Positions 33,912 through 47,308 of a stretch of 64,000 bases of DNA are shown piece after piece (the first letter of the stretch is position 1; each line of letters starts with the position of its first letter). The stretch is from NCBI RefSeq assembly GCF_932294415.1, contig NC_065536.1, positions 34,964,354-35,028,353 of the forward strand, in the 5' to 3' direction. This DNA is from Quercus robur. Its lineage: Eukaryota; Streptophyta; Magnoliopsida; Fagales; Fagaceae. Under the pieces are notes generated by a model that saw nothing but the letters and a program-made list of their open reading frames with translations, was not told the DNA's origin and made no database searches. Position numbers and translations under genes: made by a program.

Positions 33912-34570
33912 TGTAGGGACATGGTTTTCAGCCCAGGCCCAAAATGTATGGGATACTAGCCCAGTGAACCTAGTACAATAAATTTGTAGAGAGTGAGTAG
34001 AAGAACTAGGTTTTAGTGAATGGGATAGCAGTTATAATGAGTCTCCAAGGCAATCAAACGGAAACGAATCAAGTTTGTACAAGAAAGTTTATTCTCGGCA
34101 AAATCCGAGGAGCTCTGTTCTAGTATATATTGGATGATAATGGTTACAGGAGTTCTTGAGATTTCTACAGTACTTTCTCTCTTAATCCCCGGGCCCCTTC
34201 TCCATGGTGAGTCTCTCCTATTATATAGTCCCCTTTGAACGATCTTGGCCTTCCACTTGTTGATCATCCAAGCCTATACTTGAGTGCCTGTCCCATCAGA
34301 CACCCTCTCTGGCGTTCTGTGAGTTGCGGTAACCGAGATAGCACTGTTCAAGGGTCTTGTCCACATAAATGCGGTATTAGCAACTTTCCCTTAAATATTC
34401 CTGAGTTCCTATCCTTTAGAACTTCCTAGAAGGTCACTCTGACTATTTAGGACTTATATCTGACCGTGCTTTAGCTGGTCCGAGGATATATTCCTCCTCG
34501 GACTTGGACTACCGCGCTCTCGGCCAAAGCCTCACGCCCCATTGTATGATTTTTAGCCCATGACCCCACA
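33912..34570 (-). repeat. 5' LTR (right copy)
   Basis: 659 bp, intact TG...CA ends (TGTGGGGTC to CCCTACA on the minus strand), with the TATA-like ACTATATAATAGG promoter element near 34216-34230. It carries the 5' end of the element and is followed inward by the primer-binding site. Confidence 0.92.
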
Positions 34571-34682
34571 TCTTCCTTATAACATCCTCTGTCACATAAG
34601 GTATTTTCGTGAGATCCCGCACCTCCATATCTTTAGTATTTGAAACATTTAAATTGAATTTATGGATTCTGTGATTTGTTTC

Positions 34683-35369
34683 TGTGGGGCCTGAAATTTG
34701 AAATCCCAGCCCACTTCACATTAAGGGCCTAAAGCCCAAGCCGAGGAGCCTACTGCCGAGGACGTATGGCGAAAGCCCCTTAATATCCCAAGAATGTGGC
34801 TGAGGACGATCTCACGCTCAACACCTCACAAAACGCCTGAAAAAAAGGACAAACTCAGTACAAGAGCAGTACAAACGAGAAAGCTGCCAACACCATAATG
34901 TGGAGCCTAGCGCCTGACAAGCCCATACTCCATACCATGCTATCCAGCTTTTCCCAACCACTCTGACGTATGGATTGACAGGACGAATAATTACCCCAAA
35001 TAAGGAGAAACTGACACGTAGATGAAGAAGGGGAAGTGAATACTAGTATAAAAGGGAAAAGAGAGCTAAAAAGAAAGGGGGGGGGAGAGGCCCCGGAAAA
35101 AGGAGGAGAAAAAGGAAGAAGAATGGTGAGAATATAATGCTCCTCGGACTAATTCCGAGGAGTCAGACCTTTCGAACTACATCGATGTAAGGCTTAGCTA
35201 TACAGTCAAAACCTGTCTTTGTATGAGCTCTCATGAAACCAGGACCAGACCGATGCCCAGCACCCAAGGGCAGGCCTTTCCAAATCCACTCTCTACAAAT
35301 CATATTGTTCGGGCCCTTTACATACGAGTCCAACGTCGTTCATGAGTCGTTATAAATCGTGTCCTTACA
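34683..35369 (+). mobile_element. solo LTR with TSD GTTTC
   Basis: 687 bp from TGTGGGGCCTG to GTGTCCTTACA, flanked by GTTTC at 34678-34682 and 35370-35374. A TATA-like AGTATAAAAGGG lies near 35044-35055, so it is plus-oriented. There is no internal sequence on either side, so it formed by LTR-LTR recombination. It belongs to a different family from the neighbouring 659-bp LTRs. Confidence 0.9.
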
Positions 35370-35374
35370 GTTTC

Positions 35375-36704
35375 TAAGATTAAATTATTTTATAACATTA
35401 GCTACTACAAGTTTAATAAAAAAATCATAGGAAAGGAAATAGTTAACTAGAGAATTATTTGAATTTAGGCTATAGTTGTGAAAATTAATATTTAAGGAGG
35501 TGTCATAGATATTTTAGTTAAATTGAGGGCTTAAGGACCTTATGGTTCAATTAATGGCCTAAGAGCGTTTGACGGATCTCGATGAGATCTCACCCAAATC
35601 TCAACAAATTTGAGATTAAGAGAGAGAGAGAGAGAGGGAGGATTGGGTCAAGGGGCATGGCAGTTTTGCAAGTTTGGATTCAATCATTTTGGTTTTTGTC
35701 GAGTTTCAAAACCCAAAACCGCCACTCATCCTGCCCCCCTCAAGTTCTAATGCTGAAGACCTATTGTCAACCACCAACTACTAGGATCAAGTCAGTTTTG
35801 GTTCAAGTGGCATCGTGTTGGTCAGTTAGGTCGGGTGTTGAGTTGGTCTGAACAACCCTAGTCAATTGGATATAGTTTTATTTGTCACCTTTGGTATAAT
35901 TAGGGTGGTGATTACAAGTTTTAAGAATCGATTATAAAACAGTTACCAACATAACCCATCATCACGCTAAAAAACCACTACTTCTAAAGCCAGGAATGCC
36001 ACAATTATAGACTATTTCAAGTTCATCATAAACCTATTAACTAACCCACATTTTTAAAGAGAGAAAAAATAAATAAATAACAAATCATCTACCTCAAACG
36101 CTAGGGAATTTATGTTACATCCAATGGAACATACAGTTAGTTAAGACTTACAACACCAATACTTTTAAATTAATCCAGTGTTATATAAATAATTTGAATA
36201 GCAGTAGGCCTGGAATGGCAATAATTCGATTTCCAGTCTCATACTCGATGAATTTTGGATGAATGGAGGCCTTTGTATCCTTGGGATACACCGATATCTT
36301 GAAATTTCATACCTTTAATTGAAGTTTAGAGGCATATAATTAATATGACAGTAGAGAAATTTTCCCTTTATATCTTAAAACAAATCCTTTTTTTTTAATT
36401 TGTTTTTCTTACCGATAAAATAAATAAAAACAATAAACTCCCAGTTGCAGAGCCAATGAGATTTTATAATTGTTCTTTCTTGGTAAGATTTGGACCTGAT
36501 GCCTCCAAAAGAACCAATTATAACATAATTTTACAGGCGCTAAAAAACCTGTATTGATAAAGCCATTAATTAAATAATTAAAAAAAGCATGTAAAATATG
36601 GATTTTCATTTCGGAAAAGAGAGGGGGGGATGGGGGTTTGACCTGGCATCCTAGAAGCAATCAATAAATAAGAAGCAAAAATGCACCACTAGTCTTCACA
36701 CACT
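35375..36704. other. region downstream of XRCC2, no gene seen
   Basis: AT-rich with a GA microsatellite near 35620-35638. The XRCC2 3' UTR and poly(A) site should lie in its right part. No conserved frame. Confidence 0.45.
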
Positions 36705-39700
36705 TCATGCAACAAAGAAGACACCAGCCTGCAGGTTCCAAAACAAAATACCAGAAAAGTCCAATAGAAAAAGCTAAATCTCAATTCCTTTAATAACATT
36801 CTCAATCAATGAGTTGCATAGGCATCTGCTCACCTCTTTCACTATAAATTTGTCGAGGAAACTCAGTGATGGCAGCAGCCATTCTGAAAAATAGACCGAG
36901 TGATTTTGATCATCACTTACGGCAAGATGATCATCTGGAAGCAAAGAAAACAGCATACATCCATATTTAAGGACAAAAAAATTAATTGGCTAGTATTGTT
37001 ATGACTACAAGACAGAAAGTAGTTGGCTATTATTCTGAACCTGATGGTCGTAGAAGTATCCTGTGTGTAACAAAGGTCTGCAAAGATTTTTAACATACAA
37101 GCAATCAATCTGTAAGACTCTAAACACTGAATGGACCCCATAATAATTTCAGGAAAAATTTCTGGTGAAAGATCACTGTCTAAACTCATAATTTACATTC
37201 AATGTCTCACCGCACACCTCAGTATGTTATCAGCAAAGACTTTTAACCAAGAAAGTTTCATCAGTAAAACCTTTTTTGTAAACAAGTTTCAATTTGTATT
37301 CTTAGAGTCCAAAATTTCTTCACAAGATATATGACATGAGCAAAAATGCCAAAAATACATCTAAGGTATCCACATTAATTTGTCGAAATCTTCCTCTTAT
37401 ATAACTAAAGAACAAAACCCAAGTTGACAATATTCATCTTGAAATACAAGATTCAGTTATAGCATGCTGCAATCAGTAAAACATGCAATAACATGTGCCA
37501 TACAGTTGATTATTAACTGGTCATATACCGGTGAAATATACTATGAGTCTATCAACATGTAACTAACCATGAAATACCTGCCAGACAGAAGGCATATACT
37601 CGCGGTATGGAAGTTGCAGAGCAGTAATGCCCCCACTTTGTGAATTTGAAGTATCTGGTTTTCTTAAATTCCTGCTAGCATATTTTACAATAAATCAAGA
37701 ACCTAGACTAGAATAGAGACTTGAAACATGTTAATGAAAAAGAATAAAAGATGATGACATTGCATAGAAAAGGAGGAGCTGGAAATTCTTAGATACCAGC
37801 CCTCAGAACATTTGTTACCTATATTATGCTTTGGGGAGAGATGGTGTAAGTGGATTTGCACTTGTATTTCCACTGTTCAGTTTTCTGTTTTGGTAAATGA
37901 GTCTCCAAATGATTTCTTTGGAAGTTCAAGGGGATCTGCTCTCCCATGTTGTTTTTAATTATGATAGAGATATTTAGTAGGATGTTGAAGAGCGTGGAGG
38001 GGGCGGGATTAATAAGAGGGTTCAAGGCTCATGGTAGGGGTGATCGGGTATGTTTTTCACATCTCTTGTTTGCATATGATACGATTCTTTTCTGTGATGC
38101 AAATGTGGAGCAGTCCTTCATATATGAATGTTGTTACTGTGTTTTCAAGTTGCGATAGGCTTGAAGGTTACTGTATGTAAGAGTGAAATAGTTCCAATTG
38201 GGGAGGTTGATAATGTGCATGCTTTGGCAGAGATTTTTGGGACGTAGGGTTGGGACTTTGCTTATGTCTTACCTTGGCATGCCTCTGGGGGCTTCTCATA
38301 AGTACCCTTCTATTTGGAATCCTATCTTGAAGAAATTTAAGAGAAGATTGGTAGGATGGAAGAAGTTGTATTTGTCAAAAGGTGGTAGATTGGCGTTGCT
38401 TAAGAGTACATTATCAAGTCTTCCTACTTATTATTTATCACTTTTCACCATTCCTACTAATATGGCTAACAAGATCGAGAATATTTAATGAGACTTTCTT
38501 TGGGGAGGTGTGGGGGGTGAATCTAAGTTACATTTTGGTAAAATGGGATAAAGTGTGTGCTCCTATGGCCAACGGTGGTTTAGGGATAAGGAAACTGATT
38601 ATCTTCAATAAAGCCTTGTTGGAAAAATGACTATGGCGTTTTGGGGTTGAGAAGGCATGACATTAGAGGAGGGTGGTAGCTAGAAGTTTGGGGAAGTGTG
38701 GGGGGAATGAACTTCTAAGTTGGGCAAGGGTGTACATGGTTGCGGTTTGTGGAGATGTATTCGAATGGGGTTGGGAGGCTTTCAGCCAAAATACTCTATT
38801 TGAGATTGGGGTGAGGAATAGAGTGAGATTCTAGCATGACTATTGGTGTGGGAATCAACTTGTTCGAGTGACTTTCCTTTGTAGATTTTCTCTGGCAAGG
38901 CAAGGGGTAGGGGAGAGGAGTTGGGACGTATGGTTCACTCGAGATCTGAATGATTGGGAGTTGGATACAGTGGTGGATTTCTTTCATATTTTGGAGTCTA
39001 ATACCCCTTCAACTGAAAATGGAGACCGCAAGAGATAGAAGTTAAAGAAGAACAGGGACTTTGATATTCGCTCTTATTATAATAGGCTGCAAGGCCCCTC
39101 CTCTGTCTTCTTTCCTTGGAAAGATATTTAGGAAGTTAAGAGCATTTGCAGCAGTAGAGCTAAAAAGCTATAATGCTATTTTAGCTCCACCAATATACCA
39201 AAAAAGGCTTGCAGCAGTGGAGGCAAACCTATAAATTTTAGCTTATTTGCTACAGTGCACATCTATAGATAGATGTGTACTGTAGCACACATCTAAAAAA
39301 AAATTAATTTTTTATTCCATCTCTGATTAAAATAATATAACTCACTTTATTTTTTTTCATTCTTTTATTCTATCTCACCGACTCTCAGTTATCTCAAACT
39401 CTTATCTCTCTCAAGCTCTCATCTCTCTCATCTCCCAACCAACTCCACGCCGTCGCCGTCTCAGCCCAGCCCACGCCGTCGCCGTCCCAGCCCACGCCAT
39501 CGCTGTCCCACGCCATCCCAGCCCACGCTGTCGCCATCCCAGCCCACGCCGTCGCCGTCCCACTCTCCTCTCTCACCGTCACTTTCCGATGTAGCGTAAT
39601 AGAAAACCAAAGCGTTGGCAAGGATGTTGATAGCGTGGGCAGCATTGATGCATGGGTTTGTCTCCGATTTGTGCTGGATTTGTCTCCGGTTGGTGATTTT

Positions 39701-42700
39701 GTTTGGTCTGGATTGAGGATTTGGGTTTTTTTTTTTTTTTCTCTGCTGTGGACTGCTGGTGGTGGTGGTGGTGGTGGTGGAGGATGTTTGTGCTGTGTGG
39801 TGGTGGTGGTGATATATTATTTTATTGTAGTAGAAATATTATTATTTTATTGTAGTAGAAATATTATTTTATTGTGATGAATATATTATTTTATTGTATT
39901 GAAAGCTAAAATAGATCCACTGCTGCAGCATGTGTGTAGGTAAAATAGATAAAGTAACTTTTGGTGGAGCTAAATTGCTAAAAAATTTGCTCCACTGCTG
40001 TGGATGCTCTCCTCGACGAGTTTCTTTTTTTGTTTGAACCGCAACTTGGGGTAAGATACTCACTAGTGACAATTTAAGGAAAAAGGGTTTCACTTTTGTT
40101 GATTGGTGTGTTATGTATCAGCTACTTCTACCCTATATGGTGCTCATCTGGTTTGAATCAAGTTCAGGTTTAAAAATAAATCTAGGTAAATCAGAGTTGG
40201 TTCCTGTGGGAGTGAATATGATACAGTTCATTTTTAAAGCTAGTCGTTTACTAGTGCTTATGTTGTATGATAAGTAGATCCTTTTACTTGTAACAAAAAG
40301 TTAGTTAATTGATAGATTGTTAGTAATAAGTGCAATAGCCTATTAGTTAGTTAGAGAGGTTTGTTAGGTTTTGGCCAATCACATCGTAGCCACATGGTAG
40401 GTTCTTGTAACTAACTTTCTAGCTAATCAACGGCTTGCCTATGTATCTATAAATAAGTGAGGCTGCCCTCCTTGTAACTAGTTGAATTTGAATCCAATAA
40501 ATCTACCTATGAGGTATTATTCCAAGAGTGTGCCTCTTGAAGAGCTAGTTCATTCTATCTTTTCTCTAAGCAACTTAGCTTTCTAAAACATCTTTCCTTT
40601 TCACCATTTTTTCTCCATTAGAATATTCTGCTATTGGTGGATGTGCTAGGATGTAAACATGGTTCCTACGAAATACTTGGGTCTTCCTTTGGGTGCTAAC
40701 TTCAAAGATAGGACACTATGGAATCCAATTTTAGAGAATGTGGAAAGGAGTTGCGGGGTGGAAACATTTATATTTATCCAAGGGAGGTAGAGTAACTTTA
40801 CTTAAGAGTACTCTATTGCGCTTGCCTACCTACTTCCTTTCTTTATTTCCTATCCCTGCAAATGTGGCAAACCGTATTGAAAAAGTACAACAAAAATTTT
40901 TATGGGGTGGTATGGGGGAATAGAACAAATCTCATCTAGTTAAATGGACAAATGATTGTACTCCTCTTTCTTCAAGTGGTTTGGGTATTAGAAGATTAAG
41001 ACTTTTTAATGAAACCTTGTTAGGGAAATGGTTGTGGCGTTATGGACTTGAAAGGGATGATTTATGGAGAAGAGTGATAGATGTATGGTAGTGAATTGTT
41101 GGGTGAGGGGGCGTTCTCTTGTTGTATGCTACCCTGAGTTATTTAGGATTTGTCATTATAAGGAAGGATGTCTGGAGGATTCAATGCAATTCACCAATGA
41201 GGTTCTTCACTAGAATCTACAATTTGTACGAGCTATTCAAGACTAGGAATTGGAGTCCTTGATGACCTTCATGGATACGATCTATGGTATGGTAATTAGG
41301 GGGTTGGAGGGGATAAGATATACAGGAAACCAAACAAGAAAAAGGGCTTCAAGGTTGGTACTTATTACCAACTTTCTGGGTGCCATTGCAATCACCAGTG
41401 ATCATTCTTTCCCTAGGAAAATCATATGGAGATCAAAAGCTCCTCTAAGAGTAGCCTTCTTTGCATGGACTACAACTTTGGGTAAAATTTTTACAATTGA
41501 CAACTTAAGGAAGAGAAAGATAAGGATTATACATTGGTGTTAATGTACAAATGCAATGGTGAATCTGTTGATCATCTTTTGCTGCATTGCTCTAATGCGT
41601 CAAACTTATGGTCCACGATTTTGGGTTTGTTTGGAGTTTATTGGGTGATGCCAAAATCTGTTGTTGAGCTTTTAGCTAGCAAGGTCGGTTTGGTCGTCAT
41701 CAGAATGCTCATATTTGGACGGTTATATGTCATTGCTTGATGTGGTGCATTTAGAGGGAAAGGAATAGAAGAAGTTTTGAAGATACTGAAAGTTCTATGC
41801 TTGATCTCAAGTTGTTCTTTTTTAGAACTTTATTGGTTGGCTGACAACCATGAGGAGCCTATCTTTATTTTCTATTGCTGATTTATTAGATTTATGCAAT
41901 ATTTGTATCTAACTGTTACCCCAGTGTACTTCCTATAACTATTCATATGGATTCATATTCCATCACTAAAAAGCGGGGTAAGCATCGTGGTTCTATTTAG
42001 GTTGGTAAATCGGGTCTGGATTGGACCATTGCACGCTTGGTAGAATTATTCCATTGGGATTTTAGCAAGCAATATTTTTTCAAACGTTTTCGTGAGAATT
42101 ATAAAATCTTGAAGTTTTCTATTAGATCGAATAAGGGTGGTACTTTTGTGGAAATTTCAGAGTATCATAATGGGGCAAGATGTGGTTGTTTGCATGTCCT
42201 AGAAGGAGTTAATAAGCGAGTCTAGGCTTTTCTTGAAGTGAAGTTACGTAGTTTTTTCTTGGGAAAATTAGCTTCAAGGCCAAGGAAGGAGGTGGTTGTT
42301 GGTGGTGGTGGGTTTGAAAAATCCACTGGCAATTCGAGGAATCAAGCTTGGAAAAATATTAATGGTAAAGTGAAATCAGGAAATGAATGGAGAAGCAGTT
42401 TCCAAATCTTACTGCCAATTTAAATCAAAATGAGAGATTTGGAGGATTTGACTTAATTCAAAAGTCAAATAATCCAACTCATTTCAAATCTGGCCGCCAC
42501 ATGCATTTAACGTCTGTTAAATGGACCCAAACCCATTTTTCTTTAAAAATTTCTGCTGATTTAGAAAGTGAAGGCAAACATATGGTTAATTGGGCCAATA
42601 TTGTCCAACCCAAAGGAGTAAAGACTGGCCAAGTCTTTAAACCTTCTGTGTTAGGGCCTGCAATTAAACAAGTCCAACACACACAACGGCCAAAACCCAA

Positions 42701-45700
42701 CAGGCACCCAGTGTTTTTTAACCCTTGGTGAGACAGAATCACCCAAGTTCGGGGGACATGGGCGAAGGGTCAGGCTCCCACGAGTCAGCCAAGAAGACTC
42801 CGACAGTGTCTTCGAGTACCGACGAGGTGGGTGGGGTGTTTTCAAGGTCCGAAGGTTGCTTTGATGTGGCTGTGGCTGGTGGTTCTTCTCTTGTGGGCTC
42901 TCTAAGCAGCGGTGCCGAGGTGGGGCAAATAGATTTTGCTACTACATTCATCGATGGTCCAGTTGTGGGTTGTCCAATCACTAGGGCTGAGGTGGGTTTG
43001 CATGTTTCCAGCTCTAATGATCATTTTGATGGGCTTTCTGACATCACCAAAACTGTTGATTCTCCAAATGTGGGATTTCCAACAATGCTATCGGTTTTCG
43101 AGCTCTCTGATATGCTTAGTTGCCACAAGTTGTTGAGACCAAACCGATTCTCTCCAGTTTTTAAGCTGATTTCTGATTCAAAGGAAGATGACATTCTATT
43201 GTTGAATTGGGACAATTCCATGGGGTCAGGTAAGGCTGAGAATGATCAAAATTCTTTGGATTGTGTAACTTTAGCTCAATGGGATCGTTATGGGGTCTAG
43301 ATTTAGTGACAGAGGAGGGTGTACTATATCGAATGACACTTTTGTGGGAGATGACTTGGAGCCTTCGGTTTGGGTGAAAAGGATGGTTATAGGCTTTGGT
43401 AAATTCGTGGGTTTTCCTATGGATTCCAGTGAGAGGCAATGTATTACTTTCTTTCAACAACTTGAGAGCTGTAGGAAGTCTCCGTCAAACTGCTTCTTCA
43501 CTTAAAAAAGGTATGAGGGAATTAAGGAACTTAGTTTCTTCTATTCATTATGATGGGCACTCTGGTAGAAGTACCAGAGGAAGTGTGAAATCCATTGGGA
43601 TGGACTCAGATTGTTGTCCATGAACTTGAAACTCTTATCTTGGAATGTGAGAGGATTAAACAATCCTCATAAGAGGGATACTATGAAGAATTTACTCAAG
43701 GAGTGGAAGTGTGAAGTTGTGTTTTCAAGAAACCAAATTGGACTATACCAACTCCTCTATTTTGAAAAGTCTCTGGAGCAGTCCTTTTGTAGATTGAGTA
43801 GTTTTGGATGCCATTCACATGGCAGGGGGTGTTCTCTTAACTTGGGATAGAACGGTGTATGAGAAAATTGACTGTGGTAGGTAGATTTTCTGTTTCTAGA
43901 GTGGCAAACAGTTTTGTTTGGATTTGTACGGGGTGTATAGTTCGACTATTGATGGTCTTAGGGATGCTTTGTGGGCAGAACTTGGTAGTGTGAGAATGAG
44001 GTGGAGCTTGGCTTGGTGTGTCTATGGTGATTTAAACATCATCAGATATCCAGTAAACCAACTTTAGGTTGTATTTCTTTTAGTCCAACCATGTTCAAAT
44101 TCTCGAACTTTATTGAGGAATTTTTTTGGTTGATCTACCTTTGGTGGGGGTGAGTATACGTGGTTCTGAGACTCAGAGAATCCTTCTATGTCTAGAATTG
44201 ATAGAGTTTTGGTTTCAGCTGACTGGTAGAATCATTTCTTGGATGTGATCTAGAGGCCTCCCCTCTTGTGGTATCCAATCAGTGTACTCTTATTATGAAG
44301 GCAAGTGGCATGTGGGGGGAGAAGAGCTCCTTTAAATTTGAAAATATGTAGCTCAAAGTGGAGGGTTTTGTGGAACAAGTTTGATGTTGGTGGAATGGAT
44401 ATCATTTTGTGGGGCCTCCTAGTTAAGTTCTAGCTTGTAAATTCACTTGTAAATTCAAGGCTCTAAGGAGATTTGAAGCATTGGAATAAACTTGTTTTGG
44501 GGACATGTCTTTTAGGAAAAAAATGGTTGTTGTCTGAGCTCTTGGATCTAGATACGAGAGAAGGGCTGCAAGTTTTGTCTCTGGCAAATGGAACAACAAA
44601 AACTGAGATCAAGGTCAATATCGAGTATTTAGCTTTCTTGGAGGTAGAAATCAAAGGCTTTGATTTTAAAAAAGAGGGGGATAATAATACTAGGTTATTT
44701 CACAGGCTTGCTAACTCCCATAGACGAACTAATACAATGAGAGATGTGGAGGTTGACGACATTATGTATAAGGCTGATTCGGATATTCAGGATCAAGTGG
44801 TGGATTTTTATAAGAATTTATATCGGGAATCTAAATCTTGGAGGCCTATTGTTGATGGTTTAGAGTTTTCTAGTCTGGATGAATCTGAGAGGTTATCACT
44901 AGAAAGGGACTTTGAAAAAAGAGGAGATTATTGAGGATGATAAGGCTCCTAGTCCTGATGGTTTTACCATGACTTTCTTTCAAAAGTGTTGGTGTGCACT
45001 TAAGAGGGATGTTATGGCTTTCTTTGTGGACATTCATAGACAATGTGTCTTTGATAAATCTCTCAATACCACTTTTTTGTGCTTGATCCCCAAGAAGATC
45101 AATGCAGTTAATATTAAAGATTGTCGTCCTATTAGCCTTGTGGGTAGTTTGTACAAACTTCTGTCAAGGGTGTTGGCTCATAGGCTCTGATGTGTGTTGG
45201 ATAATCTCATATCCAATTCCCAAAATTCTTTTGTTGGGGGAAGACAGATCCTTGACTCTGTTCTCATTGTAAATGAATACTTTGATAGTAGATTGAAGAG
45301 TGGCATTCCAGGCGTGATTGTTAAGTTGGATATTAAGAAGACTTATGATCATGTGAATTGGAGTGCTTTGTTTTACCTGATGGATAGGATGGGTTTTGGG
45401 GAGAAGTGAGGGAGATAGATGAAGGCATGTATTTCTATAGTACATTTTTCAATGCTTGTTAATGCAACTAGGTTTTTTGATAGTTCTCGCAATCTTCATC
45501 AAGGAGACCCCTTATCTCCACTCCTTTTCCTATTGGTGATGAAGGTGTTGAGTAGGTTATTGAAAAGGACAGAAGAGGGAGGTTTTCTTAGTGGTTTCCA
45601 AGCAAGCCCCAATGCGCAAGGAGGTTTGCATATTTCTCAAACCTATCTCCTTTTTGCTGATGATACTATTCTTTTTTTTTCCTTTTTGTAATGCATCTAG

Positions 45701-47274
45701 GGAAAAATTATTGTATATTTGGATGGTGTTGATTTTCTTTGAAGTTATCACAGGCTTGGAATTAAATTTTGGTAAGAGTGAGATTGTGCCTGATGGTGAG
45801 GTTGGGAATTTGGATGCTCTGGCTAGTATCTTATGTTGTAAGGTTAGCATTGCCCATGACTTATTTGGGTATGCCTCTTTGGGCTCATTATAAGGATTCT
45901 TCGATTTGGAACTCTATTATAGAGAGGCTGGAGAAAAAGCTCTCTAGTTGGAAGCATTTATATTAGTTAAAAGGAGATAGGCTTACTTTATTGAAAAGTA
46001 CTCTATCAAGCCTTCCCATTTATTATCTATCTTTGTTTACTATTCATCAACATGTGGCAGACAAATTAGAAATGATTCAAAGAAATTTCCTTTGGGAGAG
46101 ATATGCTAAAGTCTTTGAATATCTGCTTGTTGCTTGGGAAAAGGTTGTTTGGCCAGTGAAGCAGGTGGGAATGAAGTCACCCATTTATAGCGTCAGGTTA
46201 TAGCCACCAAATATGGGGAGGCTAGAGGAGATTGGTGCACTAGAGCTGTCAGAGAGACACATGGTTGTGGGACATGGAAGAAAATTAGGAAAGGAGAATA
46301 GAGTTTCTTTGGTCATGTGGTGTATGCGGTAGGAAAGGGTATTCGTATTTGATTCTGGTACAACCCTTGGAGCAGTCCTATTTCTTTGAAAGATTTGTAT
46401 TCAGATTTGTTTGCCTATGATATGGCTCAAGAAGCTTGGAATTCTTATTTGGTTTTTACTACACCAGATGTAGAAGCTAGAACTTAATATTCCATCGTGC
46501 CTTTCACAATTAGGAATTGGAGAAAGTTTATACTTTTTTTGTGCATATTTACTCCAAAATACCAAAGGGGGAGGGTGATGATATCTTAATTTGGCAGTTG
46601 ACTCGAAATGGTGTTTTTGATGTGCACTCATTTTATAATTCATTATAAGACGCCATTTCTGCTTCTTTCCCTTGGAAGAGCATTTGGTGTGTTAAGATAA
46701 CTAAAAGAGTGTTTTTATGGACAACTGCTAGGGGTGGGATTCTTACAATAGATAACCTTGTCAAGAGGAACTTGCCCCTTGTTAATTGGTGTTGCCTATG
46801 TCATTGTGATGAATAAACTGTAGATCATCTTCTGCTCCATTGTAAGCTTGTTCATGCTCTATGAAGTGAAGTCTTTCTTATGTTTGGGGGCCAGTGGGTG
46901 ATGCCGAATATAGTTGTTTCTCTCCTTTTTGCAGGGAAGAAATGATTAGGGGCACTTTCTTCAAATGTTTGGAATATGGTATCGTTGTGTCTTATGTGGT
47001 TGATCTAGAAGGAACGCAATTCCCGAACATTTGAAGACATTGAGAGACTTGGAGATCTATTGAAGTCTTTGCTAGCTATGACGTTGTTTGAGTGGTCTCG
47101 TATTTGGTGTTTTACACATTGTATTTCCATGTCTGATTTCCTTATTTTTGTTAGCTCTTCCCTTTGATTTGTTTGCATTCGTTTCAAGTGTAGTTGGTTT
47201 ACTATCGTAAACAGATTGAATTTTTCTTATCAATAAAACTTTTATTACCTATCCAAAAAAATTACTTATATAAT

Positions 47275-47308
<34 letters not shown>

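Larger units (their letters stand above)
20993..34570 (-). mobile_element. minus-strand LTR retrotransposon with TSD TCTTC, interrupted by a Harbinger element
   Basis: Two LTRs of 659 bp each (20993-21651 and 33912-34570) lie in the same orientation. TCTTC occurs immediately outside both (20988-20992 and 34571-34575), proving one insertion. A primer-binding site follows the right LTR and a purine tract precedes the left LTR, so it reads right to left. By eye the LTRs differ at about 20 of 659 sites, nearly all transitions. Without the nested Harbinger (21859-32455 plus one TTA) the internal region is only about 1.7 kb: a gag start, two tandem-repeat arrays and a short 3' segment. It has no pol, so it was non-autonomous before the nested insertion. 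Confidence 0.92.

Noticed and set aside
20993..34570. capture of the host gene fragments by the LTR retrotransposon itself
   Set aside because: The membrane-protein exon keeps an unspliced donor in sense orientation, and the fragments lie inside the TTA-bounded block, so DNA-level capture by the Harbinger element is the better reading.
39394..39645. Ala/Gly/Trp/Asp repeat frame
   Set aside because: Translation of the CACGCCGTCGCC minisatellite in the MITE-like element.
42725..43300. 191-codon frame with no known domain
   Set aside because: It lies between ORF1 and ORF2 of LINE 3 and fits the variable linker of that element, so it is not listed as a separate gene.
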